Source: Streptomyces sp. MST-110588 (GTDB taxonomy: Bacteria > Actinomycetota > Actinomycetes > Streptomycetales > Streptomycetaceae). From it: 64,000 nucleotides of DNA. Location of the stretch: assembly GCF_022695595.1 (NCBI RefSeq), contig NZ_CP074380.1, forward strand, positions 3,279,501 through 3,343,500, in the 5' to 3' direction. The notes under the pieces were generated by a model. That model had not been told where the DNA came from, did no database searches, and saw only the letters and a program-made list of their open reading frames with translations. A program made the translations under genes and the position numbers. Below are positions 25,480 to 34,056 of this stretch, piece after piece. Numbering within the stretch: the stretch's first letter is position 1; every line of letters starts with the position of its first letter.

Positions 25480-27072
25480 TCAGCCGGCGTCGGGCAGCCA
25501 GTTCCCGTGGAAGCCCACCGGCACCCGTACCGGCAGGTGGACGCGGGCCACCGGCTCGCCCGTGATGTCCCGCGCGGACAGGACGACCAGGTCCGTCGCT
25601 CCCCGGCCGGGCTCGAAGACGTACGTCATCAGCCAGCCGTCGTCCTCCTCGGCGTCCGGGCCGCGGGGGATGAACACCGCCTCGCCGACGTCGCCGTGGG
25701 GCGAGAACATCCGCACTTCGCTGGTCCCGCGCTCCAGGTCGTACTTCACCAGCCCCACGCCCAGCCGCTCGGCGGCGGGCCCGCCGGTACCGGTACGGGC
25801 GCCTGGCGCGGCGGGCCCGCCGGACGCCGTAGGGATGCCGGGCGCGGTAGGGATGCCGGGCGCGGTGGGGACGCCGGACACGGCCGGTCCGCCGCGGTCG
25901 GCCAGGTGCCCGCGGATCCGTGCCGAGCCGTAGCCGTCACCGGGCTCCAGCACCCCGTACCCGTACCGGTGGCCCCTGGTCATCCGGCGCGGGTCCACCC
26001 GGGGAAACTCCACCGGCCGGTCGTCCATCCGCTCCTGCCGCACCCGCCCCGCGACCAGGTCCACCGTCCAGCGCTCCAGGCTCGGCGGGTACTCGTCCTC
26101 CCCGACCCGGCCCTTGTCGAACAGCCGGTCGTACCGCACGAGATGGATCGTGATCCGGCTGCCGTCCGCCGACTCGTACGCGTTCATCGGATGGAAGACG
26201 AAACAGGGCCCGACCTCCAGCCAGCGCACGTCCCGCGCACCGCCCTTCCGCGGCAGCACGCCCAGCCGGGGCCGCCGCTCGGGATCCCAGGCGTACGGGA
26301 GGCCGCCCGCGCGCCCGGCCCGGTCCAGGCTGAAGACCACCGGCAGGTCGTACAGCAGCACATACCGCGCCGTGAGCGAGAAGTCGTGCATCATCGGGCG
26401 GCCGTCGACGGGGATGTCGACATACCGCCGTATCCGTCCGTTGGTCGCGGCGACCAGATACTGGACGTAGGGCCAGGCCCAGCAGTACGCCACACAGTGC
26501 AGCTCACCGGTGGCCGGGTCGGTCGTGGTGTGCGCGGCATAGCCGCCGGGGAGGGTGCCGGCGAAGTCGAAGGGGCCGACGGTGTTCAGCTCGTCGTCCA
26601 GCTCGTACGGCAGCGGCCCGCCCTCCACCAGCGCCAGGTTGCGGCCGACGAAGCGGGTGATGTGGGTGTTCGGCGCGAAGTCCATGTCCATGTGGCGCGG
26701 CCCGTGCAGGATCTTCTCGCCCAGCCGCCGGGCGACGGAGTCCGAACGGACCCAGCGGTTGCGGTACCACTGCGCGCGGCCGTCCCGCAGCCGTACACCG
26801 TGCACCATCCCCTCACCGCTGAACCACTGGTACGCCGCCGGGTCGGTCACCGCCAGCGGGTTGGGCCCGTTGCGCAGATAGCGCCCGTTCAGCCCGTCCG
26901 GGATCCGGCCGGTCACCGCCAGGTCGTACGCGGCGATCTCCTCCCGCACGGGGGCGAACAGCCCGCTCAGATACGGATTCGTCCCCGCACCGAGGTCTGC
27001 GCCCGGGTCCGGGGTCGGGCCCGGAGTCGGATTCGGGACGGGACCTGGGTCCGGATACGGGTCATACGTCAT
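25480..27072 (-). CDS. Carotenoid cleavage oxygenase (RPE65 family)
   Basis: 530 residues forming the seven-bladed propeller family. The four iron-binding His motifs are visible in order: AHTTTDPATGEL, PMMHDFSLTARYVLLYD, FHPMNAYES and GFHGNWLPD near the C-terminus. These enzymes split carotenoids, apocarotenoids or stilbenes with oxygen. No carotenoid synthesis genes are close. Before the last blade is an insertion of repeats (TAPGIPTAPGIPTASGGP), probably a surface loop. The N-terminus is Pro/Asp/Gly-rich. Its 3' end faces the HxlR gene. Confidence 0.93.
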   Translation of the reverse strand: MTYDPYPDPGPVPNPTPGPTPDPGADLGAGTNPYLSGLFAPVREEIAAYDLAVTGRIPDGLNGRYLRNGPNPLAVTDPAAYQWFSGEGMVHGVRLRDGRAQWYRNRWVRSDSVARRLGEKILHGPRHMDMDFAPNTHITRFVGRNLALVEGGPLPYELDDELNTVGPFDFAGTLPGGYAAHTTTDPATGELHCVAYCWAWPYVQYLVAATNGRIRRYVDIPVDGRPMMHDFSLTARYVLLYDLPVVFSLDRAGRAGGLPYAWDPERRPRLGVLPRKGGARDVRWLEVGPCFVFHPMNAYESADGSRITIHLVRYDRLFDKGRVGEDEYPPSLERWTVDLVAGRVRQERMDDRPVEFPRVDPRRMTRGHRYGYGVLEPGDGYGSARIRGHLADRGGPAVSGVPTAPGIPTAPGIPTASGGPAAPGARTGTGGPAAERLGVGLVKYDLERGTSEVRMFSPHGDVGEAVFIPRGPDAEEDDGWLMTYVFEPGRGATDLVVLSARDITGEPVARVHLPVRVPVGFHGNWLPDAG

Positions 27073-27365
27073 CGTCAGCCACCTCCCCGGCCGCCGCCGG
27101 CGGCGGGGCCCCGCTTACACCCTCCAGCGCGGACGCCCGCCCGTCGACCCCCGCACCCGCACCCGCACGTACGTCCATACGTCCGTGCGGTACGTCTGCG
27201 CTGTATGCCCGCGCCGGGCGCCGGGGGGCGAGGGAATCCTTTCGGCGGCACGCCCCCTCTCGGTCCCTTTCCCCACTTGGGCCTCGCTTCTACCGTGCTT
27301 ACCCCCTGCCCCTCTTGGGGAGAAATCCGATTGCCCCGCATCCCGGCCGGTGATCCCCTGTGCGC

Positions 27366-28208
27366 ATGAATCACGAAGCGATGGTTGCGGAATTCGATGA
27401 GCAGGTGCGCCGGAACGCGCGGCCCGACGGCCCCGGCGCGCACGTCGAGCGGGTGGGCGACGTCGTACGCCAGACCGGCCCGGACCCCGTCTGGAACGGC
27501 GTCCTGTGGTCCGGCTTCGACGGGACCGACGGGGAGGCGACGGACGCGGCCATCGCGGAGCAGGTGCGGTATTTCACCGCGCTCGGCCGGGAGTTCGAGT
27601 GGAAGCTGTACGCGTACGACCGGCCGGGCGACCTCGCCGAGCGGCTGGAGGCCGCCGGCTTCACCCCCGAGCAGCCGGAAACACTCATGATCGCGCGGAT
27701 CAGCGACCTGTCCATCGGCACCGGTACCAGCACTGATGCCGGCACCGGGGCCGGGACCGGCGCCGAAACCCGGCCACCCGAGGGCATCACCCTGCGCCAG
27801 GTGACCGACGCCGCCGGTGTCGACCTGATGGCGGACGTCCACGACCAGGCGTTCGGCACGGACGGCACCCGCATCCGTCAGCAGCTCCTGGCCCAGCTCA
27901 CCGAGCGGCCGGACACCGTCGTCGCCGTCATCGCGATGGCCGGTGACGTGCCGGTGAGTTCGGCGCGGATGGAGCTGCTGCCCGGCTCCGACTTCGCCGG
28001 GCTGTGGGGCGGCGGCACCGTATCCGAATGGCGCGGCCGGGGCATCTACCGCGCTCTGATCGACTACCGCGCCCGGATCGCCGCCGAACGCGGCTACCGC
28101 TACCTCCAGGTGGACGCCTCCAGCCAGAGCCGGCCGATCCTCGAACGCCTCGGCTTCGCCCCCCTGACGACCACCACCCCGTACCTCTACCGCCCGCGCC
28201 TTTCCTGA
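27366..28208 (+). CDS. GNAT acetyltransferase with two joined domains
   Basis: 280 residues. The N-terminal part resembles a degenerate GNAT domain (residues 1-115). A Gly/Thr linker (GTGTSTDAGTGAGTGAE) leads to an active-looking GNAT with VSEWRGRGIYRALIDYRAR as the acetyl-CoA loop and SSQSRPILERLGF as motif B. Start taken as ATG 27366; a GTG at 27360 is also possible. Substrate unknown. The upstream 27073-27365 stretch contains no other gene. Confidence 0.88.
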   Translation: MNHEAMVAEFDEQVRRNARPDGPGAHVERVGDVVRQTGPDPVWNGVLWSGFDGTDGEATDAAIAEQVRYFTALGREFEWKLYAYDRPGDLAERLEAAGFTPEQPETLMIARISDLSIGTGTSTDAGTGAGTGAETRPPEGITLRQVTDAAGVDLMADVHDQAFGTDGTRIRQQLLAQLTERPDTVVAVIAMAGDVPVSSARMELLPGSDFAGLWGGGTVSEWRGRGIYRALIDYRARIAAERGYRYLQVDASSQSRPILERLGFAPLTTTTPYLYRPRLS

Positions 28209-28290
28209 TCCGGCTCGCCCACGGGTGATGCCTGGTCAGGCCGTGCCGTACCTGATGTAACGTTGGCGGCTCCAGCAGTGCACGTACCGA

Positions 28291-28363
28291 GGAGGTGAGA
28301 CCCATTACCGCTGTACCGGACTGGGCGCTCTCCCCTCGCAGGCGTACGGCCGCTGCCGCCTAG
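28291..28363 (+). CDS. Probable leader peptide before the methyltransferase, possibly with an ATT start
   Basis: GGAGGTGA (28291-28298) is a perfect complement of the 16S rRNA tail. Two in-frame starts are possible. The GTG at 28295 lies inside that site and has none of its own. The ATT at 28304 is correctly spaced. From ATT the peptide is 19 residues (ITAVPDWALSPRRRTAAAA, with the first residue read as Met); from GTG it is 22. The stop is TAG at 28361. It precedes a two-hairpin region and the methyltransferase, suggesting translational or transcriptional attenuation. Confidence 0.6.
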
Positions 28364-28364
28364 A

Positions 28365-28426
28365 CGCCTGGGCGCAGGCGACGACGAGAGCACCCTTCGG
28401 CTCCTCCCGAAAGGCACGAAGCTCTC
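28365..28426 (+). promoter_or_regulatory. Nested hairpins just before the methyltransferase start
   Basis: CGCCTG-GGCG-CAGGCG forms a 6-bp stem right after the leader stop. A second structure, GAGAGC (28386-28391) with GCTCTC (28421-28426), ends at the base before the ATG and encloses CCCTTCGG/CCGAAAGG (one mismatch). Folding would bury the start region of the methyltransferase. Confidence 0.6.
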
Positions 28427-29278
28427 ATGACAGCCCCCGCCACCCCCTCTTTCCCCGCACGTCCCTCCCTCTCCTCCCTCTCCTCCCCCTCTACCCGCTT
28501 TCCCGCCGTCGTGTCACGGCTCCGGGCAGCCGGCTGCGTTTTCGCCGAGGAGGAGGCGGAGTTGCTCATCTCCACGGCGCGCACCCCGGCCGACCTGGCC
28601 GCCATGGTCGACCGGCGGGCCGCGGGCCTGCCCCTCGAACACGTCCTGGGCTGGGCCGACTTCTGCGGCCTGCGGATATCCGTGGACCCCGGCGTGTTCG
28701 TACCCCGGCGCCGTACGGAATTCCTCGTCCAGCAGGCCGCCGCCCTCGCCGGTCCGGGCGGCGGCGTCGTGGTCGACCTGTGCTGCGGCTCGGGGGCCCT
28801 GGGCGCGGCGCTCGGCGCGGCCCTGGACGACGTGGAACTGCACGCCGCCGACATCGACCCGGCGGCGGTACGCTGCGCCCGCCGCAACCTGGCCGCCGCC
28901 GGAGGCCACGTCTACGAGGGCGACCTCTTCGACCCGCTGCCCGCCACCCTGCGCGGCCGGGTCGACATCCTCCTGTCCAACGTGCCCTACGTACCCACCG
29001 CAGAGATCCCGCTCCTCCCGCCCGAGGCCCGGGTCCGTGAGGCGCGGGTGGCCCTCGACGGCGGTACGGACGGTCTGGACGTACTGCGCCGGGTCACCGG
29101 CGAGGCGGCACAGTGGCTGGCGCCGGGCGGCCACCTGCTCTTCGAAACGAGCGAGCGCCAGGCCCCCGAAGCCGTGGAGACCGCCTCCCGCAGCGGCCTG
29201 CTCCCCCGCGCCGTCACCGACGAGGACCTGTACGCCACCGTCGTCATCGCCACCCGCCCGCCCGTCCCGACTCCTTGA
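28427..29278 (+). CDS. PrmC/HemK-like protein (glutamine-N5) methyltransferase
   Basis: 283 residues: helical N-terminal domain, SAM-binding motif VVDLCCGSGALGAALG (about residues 116-131), and the NPPY-type catalytic motif present as SNVPYVPTAEIPLLPPEAR. NVPY instead of NPPY marks the subfamily related to PrmC whose substrate is unknown. Family members methylate Gln in release factors or ribosomal proteins. The upstream leader peptide and hairpins suggest that expression responds to the state of translation, for example ribosome-targeting antibiotics (inference). Confidence 0.9.
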   Translation: MTAPATPSFPARPSLSSLSSPSTRFPAVVSRLRAAGCVFAEEEAELLISTARTPADLAAMVDRRAAGLPLEHVLGWADFCGLRISVDPGVFVPRRRTEFLVQQAAALAGPGGGVVVDLCCGSGALGAALGAALDDVELHAADIDPAAVRCARRNLAAAGGHVYEGDLFDPLPATLRGRVDILLSNVPYVPTAEIPLLPPEARVREARVALDGGTDGLDVLRRVTGEAAQWLAPGGHLLFETSERQAPEAVETASRSGLLPRAVTDEDLYATVVIATRPPVPTP

Positions 29279-29318
29279 CCCGATCTGGCCCGACCGAGAC
29301 CAATTTCCGCAGGTCAGG

Positions 29319-29380
29319 CACTATGACACCACGCGCGCGCCACGAGACACTTGCGGTGGCGCCACCGTGGTGCCATAGTG
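29319..29380. promoter_or_regulatory. Inverted-repeat operator before the RHH-like gene
   Basis: CACTATGACACCAC (29319-29332) and GTGGTGCCATAGTG (29367-29380) are inverted repeats with one mismatch, 34 bp apart. A perfect palindrome GTGGCGCCAC lies between them at 29356-29365. The array ends five bases before the ATG, a typical autorepressor position. Confidence 0.7.
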
Positions 29381-29385
29381 GCGTC

Positions 29386-29904
29386 ATGGACCTCACGCCC
29401 TACGTCGACAATCTCCGGCGCGAGCTGGCCGTCGCCGCGGACGCGGGCGGCGACGACGCCCGCGCGCTGACCGAGCGGCTGACCGCACCCCTGGAATCGG
29501 CCGCCCGACTGACGCTGCTCAACGCACTGTCCGCCGCCATGAGCGAGGTCACCCGCGACCTGGCGCCGGGCTCGGTCGACGTACGGCTGCGGGGGCTGGA
29601 CCCCGAGTTCGTGGTGACGGCGCCGCCCGTCGACGGGGGCACCGCCGCGGAACCGCCCGCGCCCCTCGAACCGCTCAAGGCCCCGGTCCCGGCCGACGGC
29701 GACGAGGGCGGCACCGCCCGCGTCAACCTACGCCTGCCGGCCCACCTCAAGGCACGCGCCGAGGAGGCCGCGAGCCGCGAGGGCCTGTCGGTCAACGCGT
29801 GGCTGGTGCGGGCCGTGTCGGCCGCGGTCGACGGTGGCACCCGGCCGCGTACGGCGGAGAAGGCCCGGACCGTGGGACAGAGCTTCACGGGCTGGGTGCG
29901 CTGA
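29386..29904 (+). CDS. Ribbon-helix-helix (HicB-like) DNA-binding protein
   Basis: 172 residues. The C-terminal part RVNLRLPAHLKARAEEAAS with EGLSVNAWLVRAVSAAV (about residues 112-150) is a clear ribbon-helix-helix fold of the Arc/HicB type. The first 100 residues are helical and resemble the N-terminal part of actinobacterial histidine kinase-like/HicB regulators, and I cannot assign them. There is no HicA toxin next to it. It heads a run with a DUF4097 gene and an ABC transporter and has an operator-like inverted repeat at its start, so it is probably the regulator of that unit. Confidence 0.82.
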   Translation: MDLTPYVDNLRRELAVAADAGGDDARALTERLTAPLESAARLTLLNALSAAMSEVTRDLAPGSVDVRLRGLDPEFVVTAPPVDGGTAAEPPAPLEPLKAPVPADGDEGGTARVNLRLPAHLKARAEEAASREGLSVNAWLVRAVSAAVDGGTRPRTAEKARTVGQSFTGWVR

Positions 29905-30002
29905 CCGCTCACCCCACATCACCTCGCCTCACCGGCACCACTTCACCCACGCCACGTCCCACCTGCGGGGACGTCTCCAAGACTCAAGAGGACGGGACAG
30001 CC

Positions 30003-30851
30003 ATGCCTTCTTTCGACACTCCTGAAGCGATCTCGGTCACGGCGCGCGTGGAGGCCGGTTCCATCCAGTTCACCGCGGGCGACCGGGCCGACACGGTCGT
30101 CGAGGTGCGGCCCCGCGACCCGAAGCGGGACGTGGACGTACGGGCGGCCGACCAGACCGAGGTCACGTACGCGAACGGCGAACTGACCGTCAGGACGCCC
30201 AAAGGCCATCTGCTCGGCCTCGGCCGCACCGGCACCGTCGACGTGGCGGTCGAACTGCCCACGGGCTCGCACATCGACATGACCGGCGCCTGGGCCCAGG
30301 TGCTCGGCGAGGGCCGGCTCGGCGAGGTGCGCGTGAAGACCTCGTCCGGCGACGTCCGCCTCGATGCGACCGGCCCGCTGCATCTGACCGCGTCACACGG
30401 CTCGATCAGCGTGGACCGGGTCCAGGGGCCGGCCGAGATCACCACCAGCTCCGGCAGCCTGCGCGTCGGCCTGGCCGACGGCCCCGCCGTACTGAAGAAC
30501 TCGCACGGCTCCACGACCGTCGGCGCCGTCACCGGCGAGCTACAGGCACGCGGCGCCAGCGGCGACATCGAGATCCGGCGCGCCGAGAGCTCGGTCACCG
30601 CCGCGACCGCCCACGGCACCCTGCGCGTCGGCGAAGTGGCGCGCGGCAAGGTCGCATTGGAGACCTCGTACGGCGCGATCGAGATCGGCGTGCGCGAGGG
30701 TACGGCCGCCTGGCTCGACGTCAGCTCGTCCTCCGGCCAGGTGCGCAACACGCTCACCGCCTCGGAGTCCCCGGAGGGCGCCGAGGACACCGTCGAGGTC
30801 CGCGCCCGCACCCGGTACGGCAACATCGACATCCGCCGCGCCAAGGTCTGA
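30003..30851 (+). CDS. DUF4097-family beta-helix protein
   Basis: 282 residues, cytoplasmic by sequence (no signal). Repeating segments of about 20 residues such as VKTSSGDVRLDATGPLH, LTASHGSISVDRVQG and ITTSSGSLRVGLADGP mark the DUF4097 right-handed beta-helix-like family. Family members (often called adhesins) in Gram-positives lie in envelope stress operons. Start ATG 30003 follows GAGGACGGGACAGCC. It sits between the RHH regulator and an ABC transporter. Confidence 0.9.
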   Translation: MPSFDTPEAISVTARVEAGSIQFTAGDRADTVVEVRPRDPKRDVDVRAADQTEVTYANGELTVRTPKGHLLGLGRTGTVDVAVELPTGSHIDMTGAWAQVLGEGRLGEVRVKTSSGDVRLDATGPLHLTASHGSISVDRVQGPAEITTSSGSLRVGLADGPAVLKNSHGSTTVGAVTGELQARGASGDIEIRRAESSVTAATAHGTLRVGEVARGKVALETSYGAIEIGVREGTAAWLDVSSSSGQVRNTLTASESPEGAEDTVEVRARTRYGNIDIRRAKV

Positions 30852-30941
30852 GCGCCCCTCCCACAACCGGCACCACCTCCCGGCGCCACCTCCTGTCCCC
30901 ACCCACCACTCGCCCACCACACCCTTCGAACGGAGGGCCTC

Positions 30942-31997
30942 ATGCCTACGTCTGTCATGCCCACGCCACGTCGCACCCACAGCAGTCACCCGTCGTCGGC
31001 CGCCATCTCCGCCGTCGGCCTGCGCAAGTCCTACGGCGACCGGACCGTCCTGGACGGCATCGACCTGAACATCCCGGCCGGGTCCGTCTTCGCGCTGCTC
31101 GGGCCGAACGGCGCCGGCAAGACCACCACCGTGAAGATCCTGTCCACACTCATCACCGCCGACGGCGGGCAGGCCCAGGTCGCGGGCCACGACATCGCCA
31201 CGTCACCGGACGGGGTACGGGCCTCGATCGGCGTCACCGGTCAGTTCTCCGCCGTCGACGGACTGATCACCGGCGAGGAGAACATGCTCCTCATGGCGGA
31301 CCTGCACCACCTGTCCAAGCGCCAGGGGCGGCGGGTCACCGCCGAGCTGCTGGAGCGGTTCGACCTCGTCGACGCCGCCGGGAAACCCGCCCAGAGCTAC
31401 TCCGGCGGGATGAAACGCCGCCTGGACATCGCCATGACCCTCGTCGGCAACCCGCGGATCATCTTCCTCGACGAGCCGACGACCGGCCTCGACCCGCGCA
31501 GCCGCCACAACATGTGGCAGATCGTCCGCGGGCTGGTCTCCGACGGCGTCACCGTCTTCCTCACCACCCAGTACCTGGACGAGGCCGACGAACTCGCCGA
31601 CCGTATCGCGGTGCTCAACGACGGCAGGATCGCGGCCCAGGGCACCGCGGAGGAGCTGAAGCGGATCGTCCCCGGCGGGCACGTACGGCTGCGGTTCGCC
31701 GACCCGTCCGCGTACCGGTCCGCCGTCTTCGCCCTGCCCGAGGTCACCACGGACGACGAAACGCTGACGCTGCAGATCCCCAGCGACGGCAGCCAGCGCG
31801 CACTGCGCGCCGTACTGGACCTGCTGGACTCCGCCGGCGTCGAGGCGGATGAGCTGACCGTGCACACCCCCGACCTCGACGACGTGTTCTTCGCCCTGAC
31901 CGGCTCCACCGTCCCGAGCCGGTCCGGCCCGATCGACCGGCCCGGCCAGACCGCCCGGCCCGACCAGCCCAAGCAGGAAGGTAGGACCGTCCGATGA
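30942..31997 (+). CDS. ABC transporter ATPase, DrrA (daunorubicin resistance) type
   Basis: 351 residues. Walker A GPNGAGKTTT, signature SYSGGMKRRLDIAMTL, Walker B IIFLDEPTTGLDPRSR, and the DrrA-family C-terminal domain (ALRAVLDLLDSAGVEADEL...DDVFFALTG). Drives export of a drug or lipid with the permease that follows; their reading frames overlap by four bases (ATGA), so they are translated together. The substrate is unknown. Confidence 0.95.
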   Translation: MPTSVMPTPRRTHSSHPSSAAISAVGLRKSYGDRTVLDGIDLNIPAGSVFALLGPNGAGKTTTVKILSTLITADGGQAQVAGHDIATSPDGVRASIGVTGQFSAVDGLITGEENMLLMADLHHLSKRQGRRVTAELLERFDLVDAAGKPAQSYSGGMKRRLDIAMTLVGNPRIIFLDEPTTGLDPRSRHNMWQIVRGLVSDGVTVFLTTQYLDEADELADRIAVLNDGRIAAQGTAEELKRIVPGGHVRLRFADPSAYRSAVFALPEVTTDDETLTLQIPSDGSQRALRAVLDLLDSAGVEADELTVHTPDLDDVFFALTGSTVPSRSGPIDRPGQTARPDQPKQEGRTVR

Positions 31998-32785
31998 GCT
32001 CCCTCTCCCTCGCCGTACGCGACTCGTCCACGATGCTGCGCCGAAATCTGCTGCACGCCCGGCGCTACCCGTCCCTGACGCTGAATCTGCTGCTCACGCC
32101 GGTCGTGCTGCTGCTGCTCTTCGTCTACATCTTCGGCGATGTGATGAGCGCGGGCATCGCGGGCGGCGGGGCGGACCGGTCCGCGTACGTCGCCTACCTC
32201 GTCCCGGGCATCCTGCTGCTGACCATCGGCGGCACCACGATCGGCAGCGCGGTGTCCGTCGCCATGGACATGAACGAGGGCATCATCGCCCGCTTCCGTA
32301 CGATGGCGATCCACCGCGGGTCGGTGCTCGTCGGGCACGTCATCGGCAGCGTGCTGCAGTGTGTGATGAGCGTCGTCCTGGTGGGGGCCGTCGCGGTGGC
32401 CATCGGGTTCCGGTCCACGGACGCCACCGCCCTGGAGTGGCTGCTGGCGCTGGGGCTGCTGGCGCTGGTCTCCCTGGCACTCACCTGGATCGCGGTCGGC
32501 ATGGGCCTGTCCAGCCCGAACGCCGAGGCGGCGAGCAACAACGCCCTGCCGCTGATGATCCTCCCGTTCCTGTCCAGCGCCTTCGTGCCGGTCGACGCGA
32601 TGCCGGGCTGGTTCCGGCCGATCGCCGAGTACCAGCCGTTCACCCCGGCCATCGAGACGCTGCGCGGCCTGCTGCTGGGCACGGAGATCGGCAACAACGG
32701 GTGGCTGGCCGTCGCCTGGTGCCTGGGGCTGGCCGCGCTCGGCTACTTCTGGTCCAAGTCGCTCTTCAACCGCGACCCGAAGTAG
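31994..32785 (+). CDS. ABC-2 type permease, DrrB type
   Basis: 263 residues with six predicted membrane helices (for example TLNLLLTPVVLLLLFVYIFG and LPLMILPFLSSAFVPVDAMP) and the ABC-2 signature region GWFRPIAEYQPFTPAIETLRG. It pairs with the upstream ATPase. A strong hairpin lies 51 bp after the stop. Confidence 0.94.
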   Translation: MSSLSLAVRDSSTMLRRNLLHARRYPSLTLNLLLTPVVLLLLFVYIFGDVMSAGIAGGGADRSAYVAYLVPGILLLTIGGTTIGSAVSVAMDMNEGIIARFRTMAIHRGSVLVGHVIGSVLQCVMSVVLVGAVAVAIGFRSTDATALEWLLALGLLALVSLALTWIAVGMGLSSPNAEAASNNALPLMILPFLSSAFVPVDAMPGWFRPIAEYQPFTPAIETLRGLLLGTEIGNNGWLAVAWCLGLAALGYFWSKSLFNRDPK

Positions 32786-32836
32786 CGGAAGGAGAAGAGG
32801 GACAGGCCGGTCAGCAGCCCGAGCCCACCGCCCTCG

Positions 32837-32877
32837 GGGGCGGCGCGCGCCGACACCGCATCGGCCCGCGCCGCCCC
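32837..32877. terminator. Strong bidirectional terminator
   Basis: GGGGCGGCGCG (32837-32847) pairs perfectly with CGCGCCGCCCC (32867-32877), with a further inner stem GCCGA/TCGGC. It lies between the convergent permease and YCII genes. Confidence 0.8.
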
Positions 32878-32906
32878 GTCGGCGTTCTCTCTACGACTTA
32901 CGCAAG

Positions 32907-33299
32907 CTACTGCTCCACCGCAGGGCACATGCCCTCCGCCGAGGGCTCGGCGATCTCCCGGACCTCGGCACTCACGGCGTGCCGGCTCTCCGGATGGATC
33001 TCCAGGAACCGCCGGACCCACTCCAGGGCCTCGGCCTTGTCCTTGGCCTGGATGATGGAGTATCCGCCGATGACCTCCTTGCTCTCGGTGAAGGGCCCGT
33101 CGGTGTAGCTGAGTTTGCCGCCGGACCAGGTCAGCCGGGCGCCGTCGGCGCTCGGCGCGAGCGCGGCCGTGTCCAGCATGACCCCCGCCTTGGTGATCTC
33201 CTCGTACAGCGCGCCCATACGCTCCTCGAACTCCGGGCCCGGCGCCTCGGCGGCAACGGCCCGCTCGTCCAGGTGAATCAGCGTCAAGAACCGCGGCAT
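32907..33299 (-). CDS. YCII-related (DGPF domain) protein
   Basis: 130 residues with the family motif YTDGPFTESKEVIGGYSII and the expected fold (MPRFLTLIHLDE start). YCII/DGPF proteins are small enzymes-like proteins often next to ECF sigma factors; their function is mostly unknown. No sigma factor is adjacent here. ATG 33299 follows GGGAGAG by five bases. Confidence 0.9.
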   Translation of the reverse strand: MPRFLTLIHLDERAVAAEAPGPEFEERMGALYEEITKAGVMLDTAALAPSADGARLTWSGGKLSYTDGPFTESKEVIGGYSIIQAKDKAEALEWVRRFLEIHPESRHAVSAEVREIAEPSAEGMCPAVEQ

Positions 33300-33454
33300 G
33301 AGAGCTCTCCCGTCTTAAGAGCGGGGCCTGTCCCCGCCTCTCACCCAAGCGACGAACGGCAGCGACCCGGATCGACACTCCTCCCAGACTTTTTTTCCGC
33401 GCCTATTCACCACACCACCGCCCGCCCCCAACCAGGCGTGCAAACAACTCGTTC

Positions 33455-33479
33455 ACAACATTCCATTGACAACGTTCCA
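33455..33479. promoter_or_regulatory. Paired ACAAC(A/G)TTCCA repeats upstream of the HTH gene
   Basis: ACAACATTCCA (33455-33465) and ACAACGTTCCA (33469-33479) are 14 bp apart, in a local AT-rich patch 22 bp before the ATG. They overlap a TTGACA that could be a -35 element. They are a candidate operator for the gene that follows. Confidence 0.45.
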
Positions 33480-33500
33480 CCCACTCGCCACCCTTGCTCC

Positions 33501-33986
33501 ATGACCTCGTCGCCCAAACACCCCACCGACCCCGCGACCTTCACGCCCCCGCACCCGGAGCAGGCGCGTACCCACCGCGTCCATGCCTCGCTGTTCCGTA
33601 TCGCCGAGCGGCACGCGGCCACCGACGACCAGCGCCGACGGCAGACCCACCCCTCCGTACTCGGCCCCCACGAAGCCGTCAGGCTGGTGTCCTTCCTGCT
33701 CAGCGGCGCCGCCCAACGCCACGAGGACGAGCCGGAGGTGGACCACGCCGACATCACCGCCGCGCTGACCCTCGTACCGCTGATGCGCGGGGAGATGGAC
33801 GAACTGGAGGCCGGACTCCTCCAGATGGCGCGCGGTCGCGGCATGACCTGGCCGGAGATCGCCTTCGGCCTCGGCCTGCGCACCCCGCAGGCCGCCCGCC
33901 AGCGCTACGAACGACTGGCCGAGCGCACCACCCCCGACTCCGACCCCGACCCCGACCCCGAACAGGACGCTGACCAGCACCGGTAG
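33501..33986 (+). CDS. Putative DNA-binding protein (HTH), unknown role
   Basis: 161 residues. The segment RGRGMTWPEIAFGLGLRTPQ with AARQRYERLAER (about residues 114-145) reads as a helix-turn-helix. The part before it is helical (VRLVSFLLSGAAQRHEDEP). The tail is an Asp/Pro repeat (SDPDPDPEQD). Streptomycetes have several such proteins annotated only as DNA-binding. Start ATG 33501 was chosen because the frame upstream is antisense to the YCII gene. Two direct repeats lie just upstream. Confidence 0.75.
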   Translation: MTSSPKHPTDPATFTPPHPEQARTHRVHASLFRIAERHAATDDQRRRQTHPSVLGPHEAVRLVSFLLSGAAQRHEDEPEVDHADITAALTLVPLMRGEMDELEAGLLQMARGRGMTWPEIAFGLGLRTPQAARQRYERLAERTTPDSDPDPDPEQDADQHR

Positions 33987-34056
33987 GCGGCGCCCGGAAC
34001 CACCGACCGGCCGGGCCCCGGCCGCACCGGCCAGGGCCGAAAGCCGCGTCCCCGGC

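Noticed and set aside
29386..29904. HicAB toxin-antitoxin system
   Set aside because: A HicB-like DNA-binding domain is present but no HicA-like double-stranded RNA-binding toxin gene is adjacent.
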